From Sphingopyxis bauzanensis (GTDB lineage Bacteria; Pseudomonadota; Alphaproteobacteria; Sphingomonadales; Sphingomonadaceae): 64,000 nucleotides of DNA. Shown one piece after another: positions 44,011 to 52,697 of this stretch. The notes under the pieces were generated by a model. That model did no database searches and had not been told where the DNA came from. It saw only the letters and a program-made list of their open reading frames with translations. Each line of letters begins with the position of its first letter. Position 1 is the first letter of the stretch. Both the position numbers and the translations under genes were made by a program. Location: positions 1,157,303 to 1,221,302 of the forward strand of contig NZ_NISK01000001.1 in assembly GCF_002205675.1 (NCBI RefSeq). The letters run 5' to 3'.

Positions 44011-45132
44011 ATGATCCTTTCGCGCCGTTCGATCATCCTGTCCGGGATTACCTTCGCCGCCGCGGGCACCCTCCCCGGCTTTGTCTATGCCGCGGCGGCC
44101 ACGCCCAGGCGGCTCGTCTTCATCATCCAGCGCGGCGCCGCCGACGGGCTCGCAACGGTGGCGCCGACGGGTGACCCGGCGTTCGCCGCCGCGCGCCGCA
44201 CGCTGGCCGACGAGACCGCACGCGGGGCGAAGCTCGACACAATGTTCACGCTGCACCCGGCACTTGCGACGACCGCGGGGCTGTATTCGTGCCAGCAGGC
44301 GCATTTCGCCCAGGCCGTCGCCACAGCCTATCGCGACCGGTCGCATTTCGACGGGCAGAATATGCTCGAGGGCGGCGGATCGCGACCCTATGGCCGCAGC
44401 GACGGTTGGGTGGGGCGGCTGCTGACCTTGCTTCCCACTGCCGAGCGCGACGCGATCGCCATCGCCCCCGCGGTGCCGCTGGCGCTGCGCGGGCCGGTAC
44501 AGGTCGGCACCTATGCAGCCAGCCGCCTGCCGCAGGCCGACGGCGACCTGATCGCTCGGCTATCGGTGCTGTATGCCGAAGACCCGCTGCTGCACCCGCT
44601 ATGGGACAGCGCGGTCAGGACGCAGGAATTGGCGGGCGACATCGGCGGCAACAATGGCCGCAACGGCGCCGATCTCGGCAAGCTCGCCGCGTCGCTAATG
44701 CTGCCCGCCGACGGAGCTCGGGTGATGATGGTCGAAACCGGCGGCTGGGATACCCACAGCGGCCAGCGCGGACGGCTGAACGCGCAGCTGCGCGGGCTCG
44801 ACCAGCTGATCGGCGCGCTCCAGTCTGGGCTCGGCCCAGCGTGGAACGACACGCTGGTGATCGTCGCCACCGAATTCGGCCGCACCGTCGAAGTCAACGG
44901 CACCGGCGGCACCGACCATGGCACCGCATCGACCGCGATGCTGCTGGGCGGGAATTTGGCGCTCGGCGGCAAGGTGTCGGCAGACTGGCCCGGGCTGACC
45001 CCGGCCGGACGGCTCGATGGCCGCGACCTCAGGCCGACGCGGTCATTGGAAAGCGTGATCGCCGCGGCGGTCGCGCATCATTATGCGCTCGACCCGAAAC
45101 GGGTGATGACGACGCTGTATCCCGACGATTAA
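44011..45132 (+). CDS. DUF1501 family protein with Tat signal
   Basis: This 373-residue protein has a twin-arginine signal (LSRRSIILSGITFAAAGTLP, cleaved near VYAAA). The mature part is alkaline-phosphatase-like: RRLVFIIQRGAADGLATVAP at the N-terminus, VMMVETGGWDTHSGQRGRLN and VIVATEFGRTVEVNGTGGTD with a HG following. It is exported folded to the periplasm. Catalysis has not been shown for the family. It shares an operon with the DUF1800 gene; its last 4 bp overlap the end of xthA on the other strand. Confidence 0.9.
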   Translation: MILSRRSIILSGITFAAAGTLPGFVYAAAATPRRLVFIIQRGAADGLATVAPTGDPAFAAARRTLADETARGAKLDTMFTLHPALATTAGLYSCQQAHFAQAVATAYRDRSHFDGQNMLEGGGSRPYGRSDGWVGRLLTLLPTAERDAIAIAPAVPLALRGPVQVGTYAASRLPQADGDLIARLSVLYAEDPLLHPLWDSAVRTQELAGDIGGNNGRNGADLGKLAASLMLPADGARVMMVETGGWDTHSGQRGRLNAQLRGLDQLIGALQSGLGPAWNDTLVIVATEFGRTVEVNGTGGTDHGTASTAMLLGGNLALGGKVSADWPGLTPAGRLDGRDLRPTRSLESVIAAAVAHHYALDPKRVMTTLYPDD

Positions 45133-45905
45133 GCGAGCACCGCCCAGGTCGGGGCATGGTCGCTGGCCTTTTCTCGCCCGCGATGGTCCTTGTCGACCCC
45201 GGCGTCGACCAACCGGTCGGCGAGCGCCGGGCTGAGCAGCAGGTGGTCGATGCGAAAGCCATGGTCGCGTTGCCAGCCGCCGGCCTGATAGTCCCAAAAG
45301 GTCCAGACCTGGCCGCCGGGACGGCGGCTGCGCAGCGCGTCAGTCCAGCCGTCGCCGAGCAGGCGGAACCACCCATCGCGCGATTCGGGCTGCATCAGCG
45401 CGTCGGTCGCCATAACGCGCGCATCCCACACATCGTCGTCGTGCGGGATGACGTTGTAATCGCCGGTCAGGATCGTCGGGATTTCAGAGGCGAGGAGGAA
45501 TTTCGCGCGCTCGCGCAGCCGCGCCATCCAGCGTAGCTTGTAATCGAATTTGGGACCGGGCTGCGGGTTGCCGTTGGGCAGGTAGATCGAAGCGACGCGG
45601 ACCCCGTCAACATCGGCCTCCAGATAGCGCGACTGCTCGTCCTCATCCTCGCCCGCGAGGCCGCGCTGCGTCTCGACCGGCTGGGTGCCTTTGGCGAGAA
45701 TCGCGACGCCGTTGAAGCCCTTTTGGCCATGATAGAGAAAGCCATAACCCGCCGCCTCGATCTCCGTGGTCGGCATGGTTTCGTCGCTCGATTTCAGTTC
45801 CTGCAAACAGGCGACGTCGGGCTGGGTTTCCTCGAGCCATTCGATCAGGCGCGGCAGGCGGGCCTTGATCCCGTTGATATTGAAGGTCGCGATTTTCAGG
45901 GCCAC
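45129..45905 (-). CDS. xthA: Exodeoxyribonuclease III
   Basis: At 258 residues it has the family length. KIATFNINGIKARLPRLIEW, the metal-binding glutamate in CLQELKSSDETMP, LTGDYNVIPHDDDVWDAR and the closing HGFRIDHLLLSPAL with SDHAPTW are the exonuclease III / AP endonuclease motifs. It nicks DNA at abasic sites and removes 3' blocks in base-excision repair. It is a single gene between a converging DUF1501 gene and a repeat. Confidence 0.96.
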   Translation of the reverse strand: MALKIATFNINGIKARLPRLIEWLEETQPDVACLQELKSSDETMPTTEIEAAGYGFLYHGQKGFNGVAILAKGTQPVETQRGLAGEDEDEQSRYLEADVDGVRVASIYLPNGNPQPGPKFDYKLRWMARLRERAKFLLASEIPTILTGDYNVIPHDDDVWDARVMATDALMQPESRDGWFRLLGDGWTDALRSRRPGGQVWTFWDYQAGGWQRDHGFRIDHLLLSPALADRLVDAGVDKDHRGREKASDHAPTWAVLA

Positions 45906-45920
45906 AGGCGGATATCTCTT

Positions 45921-46005
45921 TCCGTTCGCCCTGAGCTTGTCGAAGGGCTGTTCTTTCCTACTGCGTAAAAGAAGGACGGTGCTTCGACAAGCTCAGCACG
46001 AACGG
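45921..46005. repeat. Palindromic interspersed repeat, family C copy 1
   Basis: TCCGTTCGCCCTGAGCTTGT then CGAAGGG at the left is inverted at the right as CTTCGACAAGCTCAGCACGA then ACGGA, a stem of about 25 bp with few mismatches and a ~30-bp loop. It sits between xthA and erpA. Confidence 0.85.
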
Positions 46006-46019
46006 AAATGGGTGTCGGC

Positions 46020-46361
46020 CTAAATCGAGAAACTGGACCCGCAACCGCAGCCCGAGGCTGCGTTGGGGTTTTCGACCTTGAACGACGATCCGCCCAGCGA
46101 ATCGACAAAATCGACGATGCAGCCGCGGACCAGATCGATGCTCACCGGATCGACGACCAGCTTTACCCCGTCGGTTTCGGTGACGATGTCATCGGCATCA
46201 ATGCCTTCGGCCAAGCCAAAACGATAGGTGAAGCCCGAACAGCCACCGCCATCGACGGCAAGGCGCAGCGCCGCTTGCGCTTCGCCCTTGCGGTCTGCGA
46301 TCCAGCGGACGCGCGCCGCGGCGGCGGGCGACAGGGTGATATCGGAAAGCTGCGTGGCCAT
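46020..46361 (-). CDS. erpA: Iron-sulfur insertion protein ErpA (A-type carrier)
   Basis: This 113-residue A-type carrier has three cluster-binding cysteines: C41 (VDGGGCSGFTYRF), C105 and C107 (SGCGCGSSFSI). It delivers Fe-S clusters to target enzymes. ErpA, IscA and SufA cannot be separated with certainty by motif; ErpA is the usual name for a copy outside isc/suf operons. Confidence 0.92.
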   Translation of the reverse strand: MATQLSDITLSPAAAARVRWIADRKGEAQAALRLAVDGGGCSGFTYRFGLAEGIDADDIVTETDGVKLVVDPVSIDLVRGCIVDFVDSLGGSSFKVENPNAASGCGCGSSFSI

Positions 46362-46462
46362 AAACGCTAGATAGGCGCTTTATACCAAATGAAAAGGGCG
46401 CCGCGACGGTTACCCCGCCTGACGCCCCTCCTCTCCGACCCAGGAAAGCTCGTCATTATTTC

Positions 46463-47200
46463 TTATTCGGGACCGCCCATCGCGACATTCTTGCCGGTGA
46501 TCGCGGCGATTGCCATTTGATCCGACCGCACGAACGGCATTGGATTGACCGGCGCGCCTTCGATGCGGACTTCGTAATGGAGGTGGTTACCGGTCGAACG
46601 GCCCGTCGAACCGACATAGCCGAGCACATCGCCCTTTTTGACCGACTGGCCGGAGACGACGACATAAGACGACATATGGCCGTAGCGCGTCTGGATCGCG
46701 TTGCCATGTTCGACTTCGACATAATTGCCATAGCCGCCAAGGCGCTGGGCGCGGCCGACGATGCCGTCGGCGGTCGCGTAAATCGGGGTGCCGTGCGGCG
46801 CGGGAATGTCGATGCCGTTGTGGCGCGCGACCTTGCCGGTGACGGGGTGGACGCGCATGCCATAGGAGGACGACAGCGACATCTGGTCGATCGGGCGGCG
46901 TGACGGAACCGCGACGCCGATCGAGGCGGTCAGGCCGGTGTCGAGACGCTTCCATGCCTGGAAAATTGCGCGGGCTTCGCTGTCTTCGCCGACCGAGGGA
47001 ACGCCAGCAGTGAAGCCGTCGTCATCGGGTTCATCGGGAGCGATAATTCCAGCGTCAGCGCTGGTTTCAGCCGCGTGGACAGCCGGAGTGGCCGTTGCGA
47101 AACATGCTGCGGCGCAGACGATTGCGACTTGATGCAACTTCTGCGTCAGAAGAGAGTTTATCAAAATACGACCCCGCGTGTGCCATGTCGCCAAAGTCAT
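46463..47200 (-). CDS. M23 family metallopeptidase (murein endopeptidase-like)
   Basis: This 245-residue protein has a membrane or signal segment (VAIVCAAACFATATPAVHAA) at about 25-45 followed by a peptidase M23 domain. H127 and D131 in ARHNGIDIPAPHGTPIYATA and H208 in NHLHYEVRIEG are the zinc ligands. It probably cuts peptidoglycan cross-bridges in the periplasm. The signal is preceded by about 24 extra residues, and an overlapping frame from ATG 47246 gives a natural-looking N-terminal sequence (see findings), so the exact start is uncertain. Confidence 0.88.
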   Translation of the reverse strand: MTLATWHTRGRILINSLLTQKLHQVAIVCAAACFATATPAVHAAETSADAGIIAPDEPDDDGFTAGVPSVGEDSEARAIFQAWKRLDTGLTASIGVAVPSRRPIDQMSLSSSYGMRVHPVTGKVARHNGIDIPAPHGTPIYATADGIVGRAQRLGGYGNYVEVEHGNAIQTRYGHMSSYVVVSGQSVKKGDVLGYVGSTGRSTGNHLHYEVRIEGAPVNPMPFVRSDQMAIAAITGKNVAMGGPE

Positions 47201-47277
47201 AAGAAGGCTTTGGCGCCGGTGTTTGTTGGTTTGGATGATTGCTCATCCCCCGCGAAGCCTGTGTGCTGCCCCAATGG

Positions 47278-48069
47278 TTAAGACGCAATAACGGCATAGT
47301 ATTCTTGCGTTAAACCGGCGTCGTGGCGCGCTGAGTCGTTGAACGGAGCCTTCAACGGCCCGCGAAACCGCGCTTTTACGAGCGCGTGCCACGTTTCAAC
47401 GGCGTTGAATCCCCGTTCGTCGCACATCCAGCCAAACCACACTGTGCCCGCGCGCACATGGCGGATTTCATCGTTGAAAATCCGCGATAAAATCTTCGCC
47501 GACGCCTCGTCACCGGCGCCCTGAAAGCGATCGATCGTCGGCGGGGTGACGTCGAGCCCGCGCGCTTCGAGTACCATTGGCACGATCGCGAGGCGCGCCA
47601 GCACGTCGTCTGCGGTGATCTGCGCCGCTTCCCACAATCCGGCATGCGCGGGCAATGCACCATAATGGCTGCCCAGCGCGCGCAGGCGGCGGTCGAGCAG
47701 CGCAAAATGCATCGCTTCGTCGGCGGCCACACCGATCCAGTCATCGACAAATTCACGCGGGAATTGGTCGCCGAACCGGCCGATCAGATCGACCGCGAGG
47801 TCGATCGCGACAAATTCGATATGGGCGAGCGCGTGGAGCAGGGCGATGCGGCCGCGTTCGGAGCCGCCCTTGCCGCGCCGCGGCATCCGGCCGGGTTCGA
47901 GCAGTTCGGGTGCGGCGGGCCATGCTGGCTGATCGGGCATTGGGGTATCGCAGCGATGGTCGAGCCGCCCCTGCCGCCACGCGCGCGCCAGACTGCGCGC
48001 CGCGCGGCGCTTGTCGTGCGGGTCCGGCGTCAGCAGGACCGCGCGCGCGGCTTCGCCCAGGCTCTGCAT
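47278..48069 (-). CDS. DUF455 ferritin-like protein
   Basis: This 263-residue protein is mainly helical. LLHALAHIEFVAIDLAVDLI and GVAADEAMHFALLDRRLRAL, then FNDEIRHVRAGTVWFGWMC, carry the spaced E/H residues (E..H, E..H) of a ferritin-like diiron site. DUF455 is close to the MiaE/ferritin-like superfamily; function is not established. I begin at ATG 48069, two codons inside the longest frame. Confidence 0.85.
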   Translation of the reverse strand: MQSLGEAARAVLLTPDPHDKRRAARSLARAWRQGRLDHRCDTPMPDQPAWPAAPELLEPGRMPRRGKGGSERGRIALLHALAHIEFVAIDLAVDLIGRFGDQFPREFVDDWIGVAADEAMHFALLDRRLRALGSHYGALPAHAGLWEAAQITADDVLARLAIVPMVLEARGLDVTPPTIDRFQGAGDEASAKILSRIFNDEIRHVRAGTVWFGWMCDERGFNAVETWHALVKARFRGPLKAPFNDSARHDAGLTQEYYAVIAS

Positions 48070-48079
48070 TGTCATATTG

Positions 48080-48200
48080 CCGTTCGTCCTGAGGAGGAGC
48101 TAAGCCTTGGCGAAGACCCATCTCGAAGGACATCAGCACTGCATCGGCGTCCTTGGAAACGCCATTTCGACAAGCTCAATGGCTCCTCAGGACAAACGGA
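48080..48200. repeat. Palindromic interspersed repeat, family C-like copy 2
   Basis: CCGTTCGTCCTGAGGAG at the left and CTCCTCAGGACAAACGG at the right are inverted copies; GACAAGCTCAATGG inside recalls family C. About 120 bp, in the gap between DUF455 and bcp. Confidence 0.75.
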
Positions 48201-48218
48201 TTGGAACGGCACCATATC

Positions 48219-48686
48219 CTAGAGCGCCTTCGCGGCCTCCAGCACTGCTTCTGCGTGACCTTTGACCCGCACCTTGCGCCACTCTTTCGCCAGCTTGCCG
48301 TCGGCACCGAACAGGAAGGTCGAGCGTTCGATCCCCATATAGCTGCGGCCATAATTCTGTTTTTCGACCCAGGTGCCGAAGGCCTCGCACACGGCGCCGT
48401 CTTCATCGGACGCAAGGCGGACGGTCAGGCCATATTTGTCGCGGAACTTGCACAGCTTTGTCGGCGCATCGCGCGATACCGCGAGCACTTGCGCATAGAG
48501 ATGCGCGAATTCCGGGGCGAGGCGCGTGAAATCCTGCGCTTCAACCGTGCAGCCCGGCGTATCGGCCTTGGGATAGAAATAAACGACTAGCGGCGCGCCT
48601 TTCATCGCCGCGAGATCGATCGTCGCCCCGTCGGCGTCGAGAAGTTTCACCGCGGGAATGGCATCGCCCAGTTTCAGACCGCTCAT
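48219..48686 (-). CDS. bcp: Thiol peroxidase (bacterioferritin comigratory protein type)
   Basis: This 155-residue peroxiredoxin has the peroxidatic C46 in YPKADTPGCTVEAQDF; the downstream GRSYMGIERSTFLFG is also family-specific. The second cysteine spaced four residues away in some BCPs is absent (position 51 is not Cys), so this may be a 1-Cys or atypical form; C80 and C100 are other candidates for resolving. It reduces peroxides in the cytosol. It overlaps the glnE stop by 4 bp, so it is translated from the glnE message. Confidence 0.94.
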   Translation of the reverse strand: MSGLKLGDAIPAVKLLDADGATIDLAAMKGAPLVVYFYPKADTPGCTVEAQDFTRLAPEFAHLYAQVLAVSRDAPTKLCKFRDKYGLTVRLASDEDGAVCEAFGTWVEKQNYGRSYMGIERSTFLFGADGKLAKEWRKVRVKGHAEAVLEAAKAL

Positions 48687-51388
48687 TTTTCATTCTCCTG
48701 CTGCGAGCGAATCGACGCCCACCAGTCGGCAATCTCCTGCCGCGCCGCATCATGCGCGGCAAGCAGTTGCGGCCAGCGGGGTTCGCCGCATTGGCTGGCG
48801 ACGAGTTGGCGCGCCGCCGCCGTCGCGGGTTCTCCGTCGGGCGCGGTCAGCCGCAGCATGACCAGCATTCGCGCGAGCAGGCCGTGCGCTTCGCACACGC
48901 CGTCGGGCGCCAGCCCCGCCGCTTTCAGACAGGCGAGCGCCGCGGCAATATTGGGGTCGTGGCAATGGCCGGTGGCCAGCTGGGTCACCTGCATCGCAAA
49001 TTCCAGATCGACGAGCCCGCCAGGGCCGCCCTTGATGTCGAGCACGCCCTGCGGCGCTTTGTGCGCCGCGATCCTGTCGCGCATTTCGGCGGCATCGGCG
49101 GCGAGCTTTGCCCGATCACGCGGGGTCGCGAGCAGTTCGGCGATGATCCGCTCGACCTCGTCGCGCGCGTTGTCCGATCCGTAGACCGGCCGCGCGCGGA
49201 GCAGCGCCATATGCTCCCACGTCCACGCCTCCTCGCGCTGATAACGTTCAAAGCTGTCGAGGGTGACGACGAGCGGTCCCTGCGCGCCTTGCGGCCGCAG
49301 CCGCGTATCGACATCGTACAGCTTGCCCGCCGCGGTCGGTACCGACATCGCCGCGGTCACCCGCTGGGCAAGGCGGTTGTAATAGGTCGTTGCGCCGAGC
49401 GGCCGCGGTCCGTCAGATTCGGCGAGATGGTCGCCGGTGAACAGATAGATGAGGTCGAGGTCCGACGCGTGGGTCAGCGCCCTGCCCCCGAGCCGCCCGA
49501 GCGCAAGCACAACCAGCTCGCTGTCGGAAATGCGGCCGTGGGCGGCGACAAATTCGGCGACGGTGGCATCGGCCAGGACACACAGCGCTGCCTCCGCGAG
49601 CTCGGAATAGCCAAGCGCGATCGCTAGCGGATCGGTCGCCCCGGCCACCAGCTGAACGCCATAGGCAAAGCGCCGTTCGCCGACAAGATCGCGCACCCGG
49701 TCGAGTAGCCGTTCATATTCGAGCGTCGCCAGCCCCGGCGCCCATTCCTGCAGCAGCTGCGTCTTGTCTGCAGGCGCGTCGAAGGCACGGCTGTCGATCA
49801 ACCCCTCGATCAGCTGCGCCCGCACCCCGAGCGCGTCGGCGAGCGTCGGCGCGAGCGCCAGGACGCGCGTCGCGATGCGCGCCAAGGCTGGTTGCGCCGC
49901 GAGCAGGTGGAAGAAGTTGATCGCGCTCGGTAGCCCCGCGACGAGCTTGTCGAAGCGCGTCAGCGTCGCGTCGGGATCAGGCGCCGCGCCCAATGCCTTG
50001 ATCAATTCGGGTAGCATCGTCTCGAGCGCGTCGAGCGCCGCGGGGCTGCGCAGCGCGCGCAATTTGCCGCCGCGCCACTCGGCGATTGTGCGCAAAGCGG
50101 CATCCGGCGGATCGAACCCCGCCGCCAGCAGCGCCGCGGCCAGACTGTCATCGTCGCGCGGCAAGCCGGTGGTAACCGCGCGTTCGGCAACCAGCCGGTC
50201 GTAGCAGGCGCCGACATCGGCGGTGACGGGTTCGAGCACCGCGAGCAGCGCCGCGCCATCGGCCTTGCCGTCGAGCCGCGCAACACCGTCGAGCGCGGCG
50301 GGCTGGGTCGGCAGGCAATGCGTCTGCTGGTCCTCGACCATCTGCAAGCGATGTTCGATCCGGCGCAGCGTCGCGTAATGGCCCGACAGACGCGTCGCGA
50401 CCTCGGGCTCGACCCGACCCGCCGCAGCGAGTGCCGCCAGCGCATCGACCGTCGCGGGTACACGCAGCGAGGGATCGCGCCCGCCATAGATCAGCTGGTG
50501 GACCTGCGCGAAAAATTCGATTTCGCGGATGCCGCCGCGTCCGCGTTTCAGATCATAACCCGGCCCGAACGCCTGCCCCTGCGCGAAATGGTCGCGGATC
50601 CGATCGCTCATCGCGCCGATTTCCTTGAGCTGGCGGAAATCGAGGCTGCGGCGCCAGATGAACGGCTGGATCGCTGCGAGAAATTGTTCGCCGAGCGCGC
50701 GGTCACCCGCCGATGCGCGGCTGCGGATAAACGCCGCCTGTTCCCAAGCCAGGGCTTCGGATTCATAATAGGAGATGGCCGCATCGACCGGCAGGACAAT
50801 CGGGGTGACCTCGGGATGCGGGCGCAGGCGCAGGTCGACGCGCAGCACATGGCCATCACCGGTGCGCGCCGACAATATTTCGGTCATGCGCCGCGCGATT
50901 CGCACCGCCGCCTCGGTCGGGTCGTCGCGCGAGCGGCGCGGCAGCGTGTCGGGATCGAAGATCAGAATGGGGTCGATGTCGGACGAATAGTTGAGCTCGT
51001 GGCTGCCGAGCTTGCCGAGCGCGATCACCGACAGCCCGCGCGGTTCCTCGTCGGGGGTACGTTCGGCAAAGGCTGCGGCAAGCGCGGCGTCGCACGCCTG
51101 ATCGGCAAAATCGGACAGCAGCCGGGTGGTGGTCGCGACATCATGCTCGCCCGACAGGTCGCCGAGCGCGAGCAGCAGCGCGATGCGGCCGCGCCACTGG
51201 CGCAGCGCGCGCATGATATCGTCGTCTTCTGGCGGCGCAGACACGCCCGCCAGTGCGGCGAAAATACCATCGGTCAGGAAGCGCGTAACGTCATCCGGGT
51301 TGAGTTCGGCGAGCCGCGCCAGAAACGGTGCGTTGGCGGTCAGGCGGTTGAGTGCCGACTGGCGGTTCGAAGCGTCGCGGATGGTCAT
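48683..51388 (-). CDS. glnE: Glutamine-synthetase adenylyltransferase / adenylyl-removing enzyme
   Basis: This 901-residue protein has two nucleotidyltransferase domains. The N-terminal one (deadenylylating) has LGKLGSHELNYSSDIDPILI, and the C-terminal one (adenylylating) has LGRLGGRALTHASDLDLIYL; both show the G-S/A-DxD pattern. A PII-binding helical region links them. It switches glutamine synthetase off and on in response to nitrogen status. It is the first gene of a two-gene operon with bcp, an unusual partner. Confidence 0.96.
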   Translation of the reverse strand: MTIRDASNRQSALNRLTANAPFLARLAELNPDDVTRFLTDGIFAALAGVSAPPEDDDIMRALRQWRGRIALLLALGDLSGEHDVATTTRLLSDFADQACDAALAAAFAERTPDEEPRGLSVIALGKLGSHELNYSSDIDPILIFDPDTLPRRSRDDPTEAAVRIARRMTEILSARTGDGHVLRVDLRLRPHPEVTPIVLPVDAAISYYESEALAWEQAAFIRSRASAGDRALGEQFLAAIQPFIWRRSLDFRQLKEIGAMSDRIRDHFAQGQAFGPGYDLKRGRGGIREIEFFAQVHQLIYGGRDPSLRVPATVDALAALAAAGRVEPEVATRLSGHYATLRRIEHRLQMVEDQQTHCLPTQPAALDGVARLDGKADGAALLAVLEPVTADVGACYDRLVAERAVTTGLPRDDDSLAAALLAAGFDPPDAALRTIAEWRGGKLRALRSPAALDALETMLPELIKALGAAPDPDATLTRFDKLVAGLPSAINFFHLLAAQPALARIATRVLALAPTLADALGVRAQLIEGLIDSRAFDAPADKTQLLQEWAPGLATLEYERLLDRVRDLVGERRFAYGVQLVAGATDPLAIALGYSELAEAALCVLADATVAEFVAAHGRISDSELVVLALGRLGGRALTHASDLDLIYLFTGDHLAESDGPRPLGATTYYNRLAQRVTAAMSVPTAAGKLYDVDTRLRPQGAQGPLVVTLDSFERYQREEAWTWEHMALLRARPVYGSDNARDEVERIIAELLATPRDRAKLAADAAEMRDRIAAHKAPQGVLDIKGGPGGLVDLEFAMQVTQLATGHCHDPNIAAALACLKAAGLAPDGVCEAHGLLARMLVMLRLTAPDGEPATAAARQLVASQCGEPRWPQLLAAHDAARQEIADWWASIRSQQENEK

Positions 51389-51433
51389 CGAACGCCGCTA
51401 TCGCCCGCCCCCAATGAGGTAGCAACCCCCACT

Positions 51434-51510
51434 CCGTCATCGGAGCGAAGCGAAGCAATCCAGAGCGGTCTACGCGCACTCTGGATTGCTTCGCTTCGCT
51501 CGCAATGACG
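51434..51510. repeat. Palindromic interspersed repeat, family B copy 2
   Basis: CCGTCATCGGAGCGAAGCGA and AGCAATCCAGAG are inverted downstream as CTCTGGATTGCTTCGCTTCG then CTCGCAATGACG, giving a ~34-bp stem and a 12-bp loop. It is the cleanest member of family B. Confidence 0.88.
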
Positions 51511-51532
51511 ATTTTGTTCGACTCGACCAACC

Positions 51533-52327
51533 TTATGCCGGAACCGTGCTCTCGTCGAAGAACAGCACCTGCGAAATCGCCGCGCGCAGCGTCGCGGGCT
51601 GATACGGCTTGGTGAGCAGGAACGCCGGTTCGGGGCGATCGCCGGTGAGCAGCCGTTCAGGGAACGCGGTGATGAAGATCACCGGCACACTGAGGCCGGT
51701 CAGGATTTCCTGCACCGCCTCGATCCCCGAGCTGTTGTCGGCGAGCTGGATGTCGGCGAGCACCAATCCCGGCTGATGCTTCTGCGCCTCGGCCACCGCT
51801 TCGCGATGGGTGGTGGCGACTGCGACGACGTCGTGCCCCAGGTCGCGGACGATCATTTCGATATCCATCGCGATGATCGGCTCGTCCTCGATGATCAGGA
51901 TGCGCGCGCGGGTCTGGCGGTCGATTTCGTCGGTCGCCTCGGCGATCAGCGTTTTCACTTCGTCGGTACCGCGGCCGATGATACGACCGGTGTCCTCGGC
52001 ATTGAAGCCCTCGACCGCAGTCAGCAACAGCGCCTGCCGCGCCAGCGAAGGAATGCGGCGCAGGCGCGCGTCGGCGATCGCTATGTCGGTCAGGTCGGCG
52101 GCAGCGCCCGCCGCAGTGCCATTTGCCATCAGCCCAAAATTGTCATGGACCATCCGGTACAGCTGGACGCGCAGGTCGTTTCCGGTATCGACCGCAGCGG
52201 GATCTGCGACCAATGTTTCGAGCAAACGCGCGACCAGCGCGTCGCCGTTCTGCTGGCTTCCCGAAATCGCCCGACCATAACGTCGCAAATATGGAAGATG
52301 CGGGGCGATCGCCTGACCCAATGACAT
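51533..52327 (-). CDS. phyR: General stress response regulator PhyR
   Basis: This 264-residue protein has a sigma-factor-like N-terminal domain (about 1-135; PHLPYLRRYGRAISGSQQNG, ALLLTAVEGFNAEDTGRIIG) and a C-terminal receiver with D192 in LVLADIQLADNSSGIE. When phosphorylated it sequesters the anti-sigma factor NepR and so frees the ECF sigma factor EcfG. GGAGGG before ATG 52327 fixes the start. nepR is divergent, 198 bp away. An EcfG-type promoter lies between. ecfG itself is not in the window. Confidence 0.96.
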   Translation of the reverse strand: MSLGQAIAPHLPYLRRYGRAISGSQQNGDALVARLLETLVADPAAVDTGNDLRVQLYRMVHDNFGLMANGTAAGAAADLTDIAIADARLRRIPSLARQALLLTAVEGFNAEDTGRIIGRGTDEVKTLIAEATDEIDRQTRARILIIEDEPIIAMDIEMIVRDLGHDVVAVATTHREAVAEAQKHQPGLVLADIQLADNSSGIEAVQEILTGLSVPVIFITAFPERLLTGDRPEPAFLLTKPYQPATLRAAISQVLFFDESTVPA

Positions 52328-52416
52328 AATTTTCCCTCCTGATGCGGGTCTTAACCCGCCGAAAACCCAGCAAACACGGCTCACAGCCGCGCCCACCGAC
52401 ATAATTTCACCCCATG

Positions 52417-52443
52417 GGAACGATTTAGCCGCAAATTAGTTTC
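52417..52443 (+). promoter_or_regulatory. EcfG-type promoter towards nepR
   Basis: GGAAC (52417-52421), 17-bp spacer, GTTTC (52439-52443). It matches the alphaproteobacterial general-stress consensus GGAAC-N16/17-GTT and lies 82 bp before nepR. Confidence 0.75.
52419..52443 (-). promoter_or_regulatory. EcfG-type promoter towards phyR, overlapping the previous one
   Basis: On the minus strand GAAAC (52443-52439), 16-bp spacer, CGTT (52422-52419). One mismatch from the consensus -35; the same bases serve the opposite direction. It is 92 bp from the phyR start. Confidence 0.5.
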
Positions 52444-52524
52444 ATGGGGAAGAACAAACGCGCCATTGCGGTTTGATAGATGCGCGGTTAGCAACAGGCC
52501 CCATGTTAAGCGGATGCCCCGATA

Positions 52525-52695
52525 ATGTCGCCTAAAACCGGTTCGCCCAGCGGCGAGACTTCGGGGAAGGATACGACGAGAAAAACCCCAGCCAAGACGC
52601 AGGACGTCAATGGCGCGCTGCGGCGCGCCTATGAATCCACCGTGGACGAGACGATTCCCCAGTCGCTGCTGGATCTTTTGAGCAAGCTCGACTGA
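52525..52695 (+). CDS. nepR: Anti-sigma factor NepR
   Basis: This very short gene (56 residues) has the diagnostic NepR helix region GALRRAYESTVDETIPQSLL followed by DLLSKLD. The N-terminal ~28 residues are Lys/Thr/Ser-rich and disordered, as usual. It binds EcfG to silence it and PhyR~P to release it. It is divergent from phyR and converges on tgt 2 bp later. Identity comes from the motif plus position; the product is shorter than most NepR proteins but complete. Confidence 0.9.
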   Translation: MSPKTGSPSGETSGKDTTRKTPAKTQDVNGALRRAYESTVDETIPQSLLDLLSKLD

Positions 52696-52697
52696 CG

